Assembly (NCBI GenBank): GCA_000696115.1
Contig: JJOH01000014.1
Span: 174,642 to 238,641, forward strand
Length of the DNA stretch: 64,000 bases
Direction of reading: 5' to 3'
Origin: Streptomyces olindensis
GTDB lineage: Bacteria; Actinomycetota; Actinomycetes; Streptomycetales; Streptomycetaceae
Part shown: positions 8,901 through 18,805 of the stretch, one piece after another
Layout of the letters: each line of letters starts with the position of its first letter
Numbering within the stretch: the first letter of the stretch is position 1
The notes under the pieces: generated by a model
Told to the model about the DNA's origin: nothing
The model's input: the letters and a program-made list of their open reading frames with translations, nothing else
The model's database searches: none
Made by a program: the position numbers and the translations under genes

Positions 8901-9977
8901 ATGCGGGGGATGGGGAACGACATGGTGTCCAAGGGACGGGTCACGATCCGCGAGGTCGCCGAGCGGGCGGGCGTGTCCACGGCCACCGCCTCCCGCGCGC
9001 TCAGTGGCAACCACCCGGTGCCCGCCGCGACCCGGGCCCGGGTCCTGCGCGCGGCCCGCGACCTGGACTACGTGGCCAACGCGCACGCCCGCGCCCTGGT
9101 CGGCGGCGGCCGCAAGATGGCCGCCGTCGTCGTCCGCCAGGTCACCAGCCCCTTCTACGCGCAGGTCGCCGAGGGCGTGGAGGCCGAGGCTGCCGACCGC
9201 GGCTGGCTCTGCGTGGTCGGCGCCACCGGCGGCGACGCGCAGCGCGAGATGGAGTTCGTGCAGCTCATGCGCGAGGAGGGCGCTCGGCTGGTGATCCTCG
9301 TCGGCGGGGTCGTCGAGGACGACGCCTACCGCGAGCGCGTCGCCCACTACGCCCACGCCCTGGACTCCTCCGGCGCCCGGCTCGTGCTCTGCGGCCGGCC
9401 CGCGCCCGACCCCGGCATCCCCGCGCTGGTCGTGGAGTTCGACAACGAGGTCGGCGCCCACGCCGTCACCGGCCATCTGCTCTCCGCCGGGCACCGCCGG
9501 ATCGTCTTCCTCGGGGGTCTGCCCGGCAACACCGCCCTCGACGCCCGGGTGGCCGGCTACCGCGCCGCTCTCGCCGAGCACGGGCTGCCGCCCGAGACCG
9601 CGCACGTCGTCGACTGCGGCCTCGGCCGCGCCGCGGGCCACCGCGCCATGACCGAACTGCTGAAGCAAACAAGGGAGTTCACGGCCGTCTTCGCCGGGGA
9701 CGACATGGTCGCCGCCGGCGCCCTGCGCGCCCTCGCCGACGCCGGGCTGAGCGTGCCCGGGGACGTCTCCGTCGTCGGCTACAACGACATCCCGCTCGCC
9801 GAGGACTTCAACCCGCCGCTCACCACCGTCCGCACCCCCGCCGAGGAACTCGGCCGCGCCGCCGTGCGCATCGCGCTGCGCGATCCCGAGCACGCCGCCG
9901 GGGCGCACCACCTGCTCGGCACCCACATCGTCGTCCGCGACAGCGTCGGCCCGCCCCCGACCGGGCGCGCCCTGTGA
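8901..9977 (+). CDS. LacI-family transcriptional regulator
   Basis: About 358 aa. The N-terminal LacI helix-turn-helix reads VTIREVAERAGVSTATASRAL, followed by the hinge and a periplasmic-binding-protein-like effector domain with the usual SVVGYNDIPLAEDFNPPLTTV segment near the C-terminus. The start is uncertain between ATGs at 8901, 8910 and 8922, all in frame and all before the HTH. As part of the sugar operon it probably senses the imported sugar or a metabolite and controls the operator at 5304-5319. A related site before the second sugar operon (16709) may also be its target. Confidence 0.87.
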   Translation: MRGMGNDMVSKGRVTIREVAERAGVSTATASRALSGNHPVPAATRARVLRAARDLDYVANAHARALVGGGRKMAAVVVRQVTSPFYAQVAEGVEAEAADRGWLCVVGATGGDAQREMEFVQLMREEGARLVILVGGVVEDDAYRERVAHYAHALDSSGARLVLCGRPAPDPGIPALVVEFDNEVGAHAVTGHLLSAGHRRIVFLGGLPGNTALDARVAGYRAALAEHGLPPETAHVVDCGLGRAAGHRAMTELLKQTREFTAVFAGDDMVAAGALRALADAGLSVPGDVSVVGYNDIPLAEDFNPPLTTVRTPAEELGRAAVRIALRDPEHAAGAHHLLGTHIVVRDSVGPPPTGRAL

Positions 9978-9999
9978 CCCACGGAGGAACCACACCCGC

Positions 10000-11928
10000 A
10001 TGAGCGCGCCGCACGTGTCGCTCCCCGACCCGGCCCACCTCCCCCAACTGCCGCCGTCCGACCCGCTGACCTCGCCGGTCACCGGCTGGACCCGGGCCCA
10101 CTGGGAGGCGATCGCCGACCGCCTCCTCGACGCCCTGACCCCCTACGCCACCCCGGGCCTCGCCCAGTACCGCCTCCCCGGACCGCCCAGCCACTCCGGG
10201 CCCTGGTCCGACGGACTGGAGGGCTTCGCCCGCTCCTTCCTGCTGGCCGCCTTCCGCATCGCCGGGTCGGGCGGACGGCGGCCCGACCTGGTCGAGCGGT
10301 ACGCCGTCGGACTCGCGGCCGGCACCGACCCGCACGGCCCCGACCGCTGGCCGCCCATCACCGACCGCGGCCAGCCCATGGTCGAGGCCGCGTCCGTCGC
10401 GATCGCCCTGCACGAGACGCGCCCCTGGATCTGGGACCGGCTCGACGACCGCGTACGGCAGCGGATCGCCGACTGGCTGGGCGGCTTCGTCGGAGCGGTC
10501 GTCAACGACTCCAACTGGCGACTGTTCCAGGTCATCACCGAGGAGTTCCTCGCCTCCGTCGGCGCCCCGCACAGCCGCTCCGAGATCGACGCGGGCCTGG
10601 CCCGCCTGGAGGACTGGTACCGGGGGGACGGCTGGTACACCGACGGCGACGGCCGCAAGTTCGACTACTACAACGCTTGGGCCCTGCACCTGTACCCGGT
10701 CCTGTGGGCCCGCATCGCCGGGCCGCGTGCCGATCCGGGGCTGGTGGCGGAACACCGGGCGCGCCTGCGGTCGTTCCTCCACGACCACCAGCACTTCTTC
10801 GGCGCCGACGGCGCACCGGTCCACCAGGGCCGCTCCCTCACCTACCGGTTCGCCACGACGGCGCCCCTGTGGGCGGGCGCCCTCGCCGACGCCACCCCCC
10901 TCCCGCCCGGGCGCACCCGCCGCCTCGCCTCCGGCGCGCTGAAGCACTTCGCCGAGCGCGGCGTGCCGGACGCCGAGGGACTGCTCACCCTCGGCTGGTA
11001 CGGGCCCTTCCTCCCGGTCACCCAGCGGTACTCGGGCCCGGCCTCCCCGTACTGGGCGAGCAAGGCCTTCCTCGGCCTGCTCCTGCCCGCCGATCACCCG
11101 GTGTGGACCGCTCCCGAGGAACCCGGCCCGGTCGACTCGGGCGACGTGCGCCGCGCGTTACCGGCCCCGGGCTGGCTGCTGCACTCCACCGCGGCCGACG
11201 GGATCGTACGGCTCGTCAACCACGGCAGCGACCGGCTGCCGCCCCCGCCCGCCACAGCGCAGGACAGCCCGCACTACGCCCGGCTCGCCTACTCCAGCGC
11301 GACGGCGCCCGAGACGCCGGGGGACCGGGCCCCCGACAACCACATCGCCCTGCTCGCCCCCGACGGCACACCCAGCCCGCGCGGCCGCATCCACCCCTTG
11401 GGCGTCGAGGGCGACCGGGCCGCGTCCTGGCACCTGGCCGTGCTCCCGGGCGGCGCCGAAGGCCACCGCGTCGAGACGGTCAGCGTCGTGCGCGGCCCGT
11501 GGGAGGTGCGGGTGCACCGGGTCGACGCGCCGCCCGGCACGCCCGTGCGCGAGGGCGGCTGGGCCGTCGCCGACGACACCGGGCCGCCCGCCGCGCGCAC
11601 CGGCCCCGGCTGGGCGCTGGCCCGGCGCGCGGACGGACTGACCAGCACGATCGTCGGACTGCACGGGTGGCGGGACGCCGGGACGGCCGTGGCGCACGCG
11701 GTCGGCACCAACGCCCACGGCCACCACTCGGCGACCCCGCACCTCACCCTGCCCGCCCACCCGGGCGGCACCCACCTGCTGGTGACCCTCGTCGTGCTGA
11801 GCGCCGACCCGGAGGTGAACGACGGCGACCCGCACGCGCGCGGTTCAGGAACGCGCGTACGGGTCACCGGGGCCGGAGAGGTGGAGATCCGCTTCCCGGA
11901 CGGCACCCGGGAGCGGGTGCCGCGTTGA
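10000..11928 (+). CDS. DUF2264-domain protein, putative polysaccharide-processing enzyme
   Basis: 642 aa cytosolic protein with no signal peptide. Residues from about 30 to 390 match the DUF2264 layout (GPWSDGLEGFARSFLLAAFRIAG, then VVNDSNWRLFQVITEEFLASVG, KFDYYNAWALHLYPVLWARI and PVTQRYSGPASPYWASKAFLGLLLP), predicted to be an alpha/alpha toroid like lyases and unsaturated-uronyl hydrolases. The C-terminal ~230 residues look like a beta-rich domain (heparinase II/III-like), an inference. No enzymatic activity is established for the family that I can name. RBS CGGAGGA precedes the ATG. As last gene of the sugar operon, its substrate is probably the imported oligosaccharide. Confidence 0.78.
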   Translation: MSAPHVSLPDPAHLPQLPPSDPLTSPVTGWTRAHWEAIADRLLDALTPYATPGLAQYRLPGPPSHSGPWSDGLEGFARSFLLAAFRIAGSGGRRPDLVERYAVGLAAGTDPHGPDRWPPITDRGQPMVEAASVAIALHETRPWIWDRLDDRVRQRIADWLGGFVGAVVNDSNWRLFQVITEEFLASVGAPHSRSEIDAGLARLEDWYRGDGWYTDGDGRKFDYYNAWALHLYPVLWARIAGPRADPGLVAEHRARLRSFLHDHQHFFGADGAPVHQGRSLTYRFATTAPLWAGALADATPLPPGRTRRLASGALKHFAERGVPDAEGLLTLGWYGPFLPVTQRYSGPASPYWASKAFLGLLLPADHPVWTAPEEPGPVDSGDVRRALPAPGWLLHSTAADGIVRLVNHGSDRLPPPPATAQDSPHYARLAYSSATAPETPGDRAPDNHIALLAPDGTPSPRGRIHPLGVEGDRAASWHLAVLPGGAEGHRVETVSVVRGPWEVRVHRVDAPPGTPVREGGWAVADDTGPPAARTGPGWALARRADGLTSTIVGLHGWRDAGTAVAHAVGTNAHGHHSATPHLTLPAHPGGTHLLVTLVVLSADPEVNDGDPHARGSGTRVRVTGAGEVEIRFPDGTRERVPR

Positions 11929-11933
11929 CCGGG

Positions 11934-13427
<1,494 letters not shown>

Positions 13428-13428
13428 G

Positions 13429-13968
13429 TCACAGCACTCCCATCAGCGGACCGCCGGGCAGGGGCACTCCGAGCAGGTTGTTGAAGACGGTGTAGGTGAC
13501 CAGGGAGAGCCCGGCCGCGATGAGCGGGTCGCGGTCGATCCTGCGGCTGCCGAGCGCGAACGCCGCGCCCCAGAACAGCAGGGCGCCCGCGACGGGGAAA
13601 CCGAGCGGCTCGATCAGGACGGCCGCGCCGAGGAACACCCCGGCGAGCAGCAGCACGGTGCGCCAGTCGGCGGGCTCCGACAGGTCGACGTCCTCGCCGG
13701 TCTCGGCCTGGCCCCGGCCGCCGCGCAGCACGTCCACGGCGAGCAGAGCGGCGATCAGCAGCAGCCCGGCGCCGACCACGACCGGCACGGTCTTCGGGCC
13801 GACCGGGCCGCGCTGGGCGATGTCGACGTCCATGGTGAGCGCGTCGGTGAGGACGAGCACGCCCAGCGCCAGCAGCAGCGCGCACACGCCGAGCTCGGAG
13901 TGCTCCCGCAGCCACGAGCGCTTCTCGCTGCCCTGCGCGGGCGGAATGTCGGTGGTCTGCGTCGTCAC
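13429..13968 (-). CDS. tctB: TctB small membrane subunit
   Basis: 179 aa, four predicted membrane segments (starting LGVCALLLALGVLVLTDAL), matching the size of TctB proteins. The GTG start at 13968 overlaps the tctC stop (GTGA coupling). The N-terminus before the first helix is short and hydrophilic (VTTQTTDIPPAQGSEKRSW). It acts with TctA as the membrane part of a sodium- or proton-driven carboxylate importer. Confidence 0.9.
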   Translation of the reverse strand: MTTQTTDIPPAQGSEKRSWLREHSELGVCALLLALGVLVLTDALTMDVDIAQRGPVGPKTVPVVVGAGLLLIAALLAVDVLRGGRGQAETGEDVDLSEPADWRTVLLLAGVFLGAAVLIEPLGFPVAGALLFWGAAFALGSRRIDRDPLIAAGLSLVTYTVFNNLLGVPLPGGPLMGVL

Positions 13969-14960
13969 AGTCCCAGCTCCTTCAGCACCGAAACCACGCG
14001 CTTGTCCTCGGCGTCGAGGAACGCGCCGAACTCCTCGCCCGTGAGGAAGGCGTCGTCCCAGCCGTTCTGCTCCAGGGACTTCCGCCACTCGTCCGAGTCG
14101 TGCAGTTCCTCGATCAGCCGCACGAGCTTGTCCCGCTCGCCGTCGGTCAGGCCGGGCGGGGCGACGATGCCGCGCCAGTTGGTGAAGTTCACGTCGTAGC
14201 CCGCCTCCTTCAGCGTGGGCGCGTCCAGCCCCTCGACGCGCTCCGGGCCGGTGACCGCGAGGAGGCGCAGCTCGCCCGCCTTGATCTGGTCCAGGTACTC
14301 GCCGACGCCGGAGACACCGAAGGCGACCTTGTTGCCGAGGATGGAGGCGAGCAGCTCGCCGCCGCCGTCGAAGGGGATGTAGTTGACCTGCTTCGGCGGG
14401 ATCCCGGCGGCCCGTGCCATCAGCATCGGCGCGAGGTGGTCGGGCCCGCCGGGCGAGGAGCCGCCGCCGACCGGCAGCTTGCCCGGGTTCTCCTTCCAGG
14501 CGCCGATCAGGTCGTCGATCGTCTTGTACGGGGAGTCCTTCGCGACCACGACGACGTCCTGCTCCTCGGTGAGCCGGGCGATCGGCGTGGTGTTGCCGAG
14601 TGTCTTCGGCGCGTCGTTGGACCGGACGGCGCCCACGACCCCGAGGCCCATGGACATGGCGAGCTTGCCGTTGCCGTGCTCGCTCACCAGCCGGCTCAAG
14701 CCCACCGTGCCGCCCGCGCCGGGCAGGTTGAACACCTCGATGTTGTGGGTCAGTCCGGCGTCCTCGGCGTTCTTCGCGGCCGTCCGGGCCGTGATGTCGT
14801 AGCCGCCGCCGGGCGTGTTGGGGACCATGAAACGCAGGCCCGGGATCTGAGTGCCGGTCTCGGTGCCGCTGCCGGTGGTCACCAGCGGCGGACCGACGAG
14901 CACGAGCACGGCGGCCCCGAGCAGGGCGAGGGGAGTGCGCAGGCGCACGAGTGCCACCAC
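13965..14960 (-). CDS. tctC: TctC substrate-binding protein
   Basis: About 331 aa; start GTG at 14960 or 14957, both following ACAGG. An N-terminal hydrophobic segment (TPLALLGAAVLVLVGPPLV) is a signal peptide or anchor without a lipobox cysteine. The mature part has the Bug/TctC fold signature FMVPNTPGGGYDITAR and the second conserved stretch GGGSSPGGPDHL. It captures a carboxylate outside the cell for TctAB. First gene of the tctCBA operon and divergent from a response regulator gene. Confidence 0.9.
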   Translation of the reverse strand: MVALVRLRTPLALLGAAVLVLVGPPLVTTGSGTETGTQIPGLRFMVPNTPGGGYDITARTAAKNAEDAGLTHNIEVFNLPGAGGTVGLSRLVSEHGNGKLAMSMGLGVVGAVRSNDAPKTLGNTTPIARLTEEQDVVVVAKDSPYKTIDDLIGAWKENPGKLPVGGGSSPGGPDHLAPMLMARAAGIPPKQVNYIPFDGGGELLASILGNKVAFGVSGVGEYLDQIKAGELRLLAVTGPERVEGLDAPTLKEAGYDVNFTNWRGIVAPPGLTDGERDKLVRLIEELHDSDEWRKSLEQNGWDDAFLTGEEFGAFLDAEDKRVVSVLKELGL

Positions 14961-15199
14961 CTGTCGGTACGTCGATGCGGGTAGGTAAAGGCCCTGTGGG
15001 GGAGGGTGAGGTGGGCCACATGCTGCACCGGACGCCGACGGGCTGTCTCTCTTGCGGAACCAACGGAGGTTTTGGTCTTTGCGGTCGCCGGCAGCGGGGG
15101 TGTCCTGCCGGGCCGACGGGCCCCGCCGTGCACGTCTCTTTCCTTCACCGCAGGTGGACGCCATGATGGGCGGCCCCGGCGCGGAAGGAGCGGACCCCG
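14961..15199. promoter_or_regulatory. Divergent control region between tctC and the response regulator
   Basis: 239 bp with no gene. It must hold the leftward tctCBA promoter and the rightward regulator promoter. No clean operator palindrome stands out. Confidence 0.5.
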
Positions 15200-15940
15200 A
15201 TGACCAGCGAGTCCGGGACGTCCGGGATGATCGACGTCCTCGTGGTCGACGACGACTTCATGGTGGCCAAGGTCCATCGCGCCTTCGTCGAGCGCGTGGA
15301 GCCGTTCCGCGTCGTCGGCGTCGCCGGCAGCGGGGAGCAGGCCGTCACCGCCGTCGACGAGCTGCGCCCCGACCTGGTCCTGCTCGATCTCCATCTGCCG
15401 GACATCTTCGGCCTCGACGTCATCCCCCGGCTGCGGACCGCCGGCCACGACTGCGACGTCATGGTGGTCAGCGCCGCCCGGGAGGCCGAGACCGTCCGCG
15501 GCGCCGTCCGGCACGGCGTCGTCGACTACCTCCTCAAGCCCTTCGACTCCGAGGAGCTGCGCGCCCGGCTGGAGCGCTACGCCGAGCGGCGCGGCCGGCT
15601 GCTGGGCACGGTCGTGCGCAACCAGGCGGACGTCGACCGGGTGCTGGCCGGAGCGGCCGGACCGCCCTCGACGGCCCCGGCCCTGCCCAAGGGCATGAGC
15701 GTGGAGACCGCCGAGCTGGTCGAGCGGGCCCTGCGCGCGGCGGACGACACCCTGTCCGCGACCGAGTGCGCGGCCCTGACCGGCGTCTCCCGCGTGAGCG
15801 CCCGCCGCTACCTGGAGCACTTCCACACCGTCGGCCGGGTGGAGGTGTCCCTGCGCTACGGCGTCGCGGGCCGGCCCGAACGCCGCTACCGCTTCCGCGA
15901 CCGGCCCACCGCTCCAGGACGGGGCGAGGCACGCGCGTAG
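15200..15940 (+). CDS. Response regulator of the CitB/DctR family
   Basis: 246 aa. The receiver domain has acidic residues DDD near the N-terminus (LVVDDDFMVAKVHRAF), the phosphoacceptor Asp in LVLLDLHLPD, the conserved Ser in VVSA and the Lys in LLKPF. The C-terminal part has a helix-turn-helix (SATECAALTGVSRVSARRYLEHF) typical of regulators controlling dicarboxylate or citrate uptake. RBS GGAAGGAG precedes the ATG. It is divergent from tctCBA and is the likely activator of that operon. A cognate CitA/DctB-like sensor kinase is normally adjacent but is absent here. Confidence 0.9.
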   Translation: MTSESGTSGMIDVLVVDDDFMVAKVHRAFVERVEPFRVVGVAGSGEQAVTAVDELRPDLVLLDLHLPDIFGLDVIPRLRTAGHDCDVMVVSAAREAETVRGAVRHGVVDYLLKPFDSEELRARLERYAERRGRLLGTVVRNQADVDRVLAGAAGPPSTAPALPKGMSVETAELVERALRAADDTLSATECAALTGVSRVSARRYLEHFHTVGRVEVSLRYGVAGRPERRYRFRDRPTAPGRGEARA

Positions 15941-15961
15941 GGCCTGCCCGGCGACAGACCC

Positions 15962-16105
15962 CACGGCGTGCCGGGCGCCAGACCTCACGGTGTGCCGGGC
16001 GGCGGACCCCACGGTGTGCCGGGCGCCAGACCTCACCGTGTGCCGGGCGGCGGACCCCACGGTGTGCCGGGCGGCGGACCCCACGACGTGCCGGGAGAGC
16101 GCCGT
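15962..16105. repeat. 24-bp tandem repeat, five full units plus one degenerate
   Basis: Units begin at 15962, 15986, 16010, 16034, 16058 and (degenerate) 16082. The core is CACGGTGTGCCGGGCGGCGG followed by ACCC, alternating with a CCAGACCT variant. Unit length is a multiple of three and one frame reads GVPGGGPH or GVPGARPH, but no convincing gene with start and ribosome site contains it. It lies directly after the response regulator stop. Confidence 0.85.
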
Positions 16106-16200
16106 GCCGGTGTACGGCTCCCCGTCGGGTGCCGTGCCGGTGTGCGGCTCCGCGTCACGCGCCGTGCCGGTGTGCGGCTCCGCGTCACGCGCCGTGCCGC
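16101..16200. repeat. 30-bp tandem repeat, three units plus a partial
   Basis: Units at 16101-16130, 16131-16160, 16161-16190 and a partial at 16191. The second and third units are identical (GCCGTGCCGGTGTGCGGCTC followed by CGCGTCACGC). This is a different repeat family from the 24-bp array that abuts it. Confidence 0.85.
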
Positions 16201-16279
16201 GTGCGCGCGGCCCGGGTCACCCGCGGGCGCGCGCCGCGCAGTCCACGTCCCGGGCCGGCAGGCGTCCCGTGGCCAGGCG

Positions 16280-16417
16280 CTACTGATGGTAGCGGGCGAG
16301 GGGATCGGAGCCGGGGGCTCGCTCGGCGGCCGTGGCGGGCAGCGCCGTGGACGCGAGAGCCCCGGCTGTGAGGGCGAGGGCGGCTCTCCTCGCGATTCCC
16401 GGGAGGCGGGACAACAC
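16280..16417 (-). CDS. Small secreted peptide, 45 aa
   Basis: Not assigned to a family. GTG at 16417 is preceded by AGGAAGGA at good spacing, and the reading frame ends TAG at 16280-16282. The peptide starts MLSRLPGIARRAALALTAG and continues ALASTALPATAAERAPG, a textbook Sec signal peptide with cleavage near ATAA. This leaves a mature peptide of only about 15 residues ending SDPLARYHQ. Nothing downstream in frame suggests a longer lost protein, but the abutting tandem repeats could mark a deleted 3-prime part. It could be a signalling or processed peptide, or a decayed secreted-protein gene. Confidence 0.5.
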   Translation of the reverse strand: MLSRLPGIARRAALALTAGALASTALPATAAERAPGSDPLARYHQ

Positions 16418-16757
16418 GTGGGTGTCCTTCCTGTCGCGGATACCCCCGACGGCATGGCAGGGACATGTCGATGAAGGGGGTGTGTGCGACAGAAGGGTAG
16501 GGAGGGGCCCACCGCCTGATCACTCCGGCTGGCAGCCACTTCCCGGTGGGGTATACCCCCGCAGGAAGGCGGGGGAACGCTGTTTCCCCGGCCGCGGCGC
16601 CCACCGGAATATCCGCCCCAAGCTGGGAGAACGCACGGGCAGACCTTGTGCAGGTCCGTGCAGGGGGGTTGTCCAGACATTCTCTCCCGCCTAGGGTCAC
16701 CTTCCGAGTGCAAGCGCTTTCCAAGCGTGAGTCCGCCGGCCGTCCGAGGAGCGCCGC
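16418..16757. promoter_or_regulatory. 340-bp intergenic region with LacI-type operator and a GGGGTATACCCC palindrome
   Basis: There is no coding region on either strand that I can support. At 16709-16723 lies TGCAAGCGCTTTCCA, with palindromic core AAGCGCTT (16712-16719), a LacI-type operator just before the oxidoreductase operon. At 16549-16560 lies the perfect 12-bp palindrome GGGGTATACCCC. The rest is GC-rich with short G- and C-runs. Confidence 0.6.
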
Positions 16758-17882
16758 ATGTCCGTGTCCCCAGGGTCTCCCACCCGCCGCCGCGTGGCCG
16801 TCGTCGGCACCGGAGCCATCGTCGGCGGCAGCCACCTGCCCGCGCTGCGGGCCCACTCCGACCGGGTGGAACTGGTCGCCGCCGTCGACGTGGACCAGGA
16901 GCGGCTCGACGCCTTCCGCGAGCTGGCCGGCGAGCAGGTCGCCGGGTACACCTCGATGGACGCGATGCTGGACGCCGAACGCCCCGACCTGGTCCTCATC
17001 GGCACGCCGCCCTCCCTGCACCGGGACCAGACGGTGGCCGCGCTCAAGGCCGGTGCCTGGGTGCTGTGCGAGAAGCCGCTCACCCTGTCGCTCGCCGAGT
17101 ACGACGAGATCGCCGCCGCCGAGGAGGCCACGGGCGCCTACGCGGCGGTCGTCTTCCAGCACCGCTACGGCTCCGGCGCCGTGCACGCCCGCGAGCTGAT
17201 CACGAGCGGCGAGCTGGGCGCCCCGCTGGTCGCCCACTGCCAGACCACATGGCACCGGGACGCCGCCTACTACGCGGTGCCGTGGCGCGGGAAGTGGGCC
17301 AGCGAGGGCGGCGGACCGACCATGGGCCACGGCATCCACCAGTACGACCTGCTGCTGCACCTCCTGGGCGAGTGGGAGGAGATCCGGGCGATGGCGGCCC
17401 GGCTCGTCCACGACACCGAGAGCGAGGACGTCTCCACCGCCCTGGTCCGCTTCCGGAGCGGCGCCCTCGCCACCGTCGTCAACAGCGTGCTCTCCCCGGA
17501 CGAGGTGAGCCGCATCCGCATCGACTGCGCGGACGCCACCGTCGAACTCACCCACCTGTACGGCCACAGCAACGACAGCTGGGTCTACACCCCGGCCCCG
17601 CACGTCGCCTCCGACCGCGCCATCGCCTGGCGCACCCCCGCGTACGACGTGCCGAGTTCGCACACGGCCCAGCTCGGCGCGCTCCTCGACGCCTACGACA
17701 GCGGCACCCGACCACCGGGCAGCGGCCGGGACGCCCGCGCCACCCTCGAGTTCGCCGCCGCCCTGTACAAGGCGGCGTTCACCGGCCGATCCGTGCACAC
17801 GGGGGAGATCGGCCCCGGCGACCCGTTCTACGAGGCCATGCACGGCGAGTACCCCGACTGGGCCCCCAAGGAGCGCGCATGA
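16758..17882 (+). CDS. Gfo/Idh/MocA-family NAD(P)-dependent sugar oxidoreductase
   Basis: 374 aa. The N-terminal Rossmann fold has a nucleotide-binding motif (VAVVGTGAIVGGSHLPAL) and the family motif CEKPL carrying the catalytic Lys (VLCEKPLTLSLAEY). The C-terminal alpha/beta domain includes the GGGPTMGHGIHQYDLLLHLLG stretch with the usual HxxD-type active-site pair. The family oxidises or reduces sugars, inositols and sugar acids; the substrate here is unknown. It opens an operon of coupled genes, with the next start overlapping its stop. Confidence 0.9.
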   Translation: MSVSPGSPTRRRVAVVGTGAIVGGSHLPALRAHSDRVELVAAVDVDQERLDAFRELAGEQVAGYTSMDAMLDAERPDLVLIGTPPSLHRDQTVAALKAGAWVLCEKPLTLSLAEYDEIAAAEEATGAYAAVVFQHRYGSGAVHARELITSGELGAPLVAHCQTTWHRDAAYYAVPWRGKWASEGGGPTMGHGIHQYDLLLHLLGEWEEIRAMAARLVHDTESEDVSTALVRFRSGALATVVNSVLSPDEVSRIRIDCADATVELTHLYGHSNDSWVYTPAPHVASDRAIAWRTPAYDVPSSHTAQLGALLDAYDSGTRPPGSGRDARATLEFAAALYKAAFTGRSVHTGEIGPGDPFYEAMHGEYPDWAPKERA

Positions 17883-18805
17883 GCATCCGCGTCACCCACA
17901 CGCACGGCGAGGACATCGCCGTCACGGCGGCGAACGGCACGGAGATCCTCCGTTACGTCTACCGCCCCGACCCGGATCCCTTCGAGTCCCGCAAGCCCTA
18001 CGCCCATCCCGTCCGCACCCTGTCCGGCCGCACGGTCACCGGCTACCGCCCGAACGACCACCGCTGGCACAAGGGCCTGCAGATGACGGCGAGCCATCTG
18101 TCCGGCCAGAACTTCTGGGGCGGCAACTGCTACGTCCACGGCCAGGGCTACCTCCGCCTGCCGGAGCGGGTCGGCTCGATGCGGCACGACGGCTTCTCCG
18201 CCTTCACCGTCGAGGACGACCGCCTCTCCTTCACCGAGGACCTCACCTGGATCGAGAACGGCGGCCAGGAGTGGGCGCGCGAAGTGCGGGGGCTGACCGT
18301 GCACGGGGTGGACGAGGAGACCGGCGCCTGGGCCCTCGACTGGTCGATCCGCCTCACCAACACCCGTTCCGAGCCCCTGGCCTTCGGCTCCCCGACCACG
18401 GCGGGCCGCGAGATGGCTGGCTACACGGGACTCCAGTGGCGCGGCCCGCGCGACTTCACCGGCGGCACGGTCTTCGCCCCGGACACCGACGCCGACGCGG
18501 GCAAGCTGATGGGCACCCAGGGCCCGTGGCTCGCGTTCACCACCGAGCACGACGACGTCGACGGCCACTCCACCCTGGTCTTCGTGCACGCGCCCGAGAA
18601 CCTCGACGAGACGTCCGCGATCCACGAGTCCCACTGGTTCGTCCGCTCCGAGCCGTTCCCGACGGTCGCCTTCTCCTGGGCGTTCTTCGAGGAGTTCGAG
18701 CTGCCGCCGGGCGAGTCCTTCGCGTACCGCTACCGCATCGTCGTCGCCGACGGCGCCTGGGACCGCGACCGGGTCGGCACCTACCTGGGGGGCCTGCCGT
18801 GGTGA
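17879..18805 (+). CDS. DUF6807 (PmoA-like) family protein
   Basis: 308 aa, ATG overlapping the upstream TGA. Recognised by the family pattern of a beta-rich fold with conserved NDHRWHKGLQMT near residue 60, NGGQEWAREVRGLTV, and SPTTAGREMAGYTGLQWRGPRDF. Such proteins are often annotated as PmoA-like methane-oxygenase-related, which is misleading: they sit in sugar catabolism operons next to Gfo/Idh/MocA enzymes. No signal peptide, so cytosolic. Its chemistry is not established; a role on a sugar derivative handled by the neighbouring oxidoreductase is inferred. Confidence 0.78.
   Translation: MSIRVTHTHGEDIAVTAANGTEILRYVYRPDPDPFESRKPYAHPVRTLSGRTVTGYRPNDHRWHKGLQMTASHLSGQNFWGGNCYVHGQGYLRLPERVGSMRHDGFSAFTVEDDRLSFTEDLTWIENGGQEWAREVRGLTVHGVDEETGAWALDWSIRLTNTRSEPLAFGSPTTAGREMAGYTGLQWRGPRDFTGGTVFAPDTDADAGKLMGTQGPWLAFTTEHDDVDGHSTLVFVHAPENLDETSAIHESHWFVRSEPFPTVAFSWAFFEEFELPPGESFAYRYRIVVADGAWDRDRVGTYLGGLPW

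Noticed and set aside
15962..16200. Possible CRISPR array
   Set aside because: The repeats are contiguous without unique spacers, units are not palindromic, and no cas genes are present.
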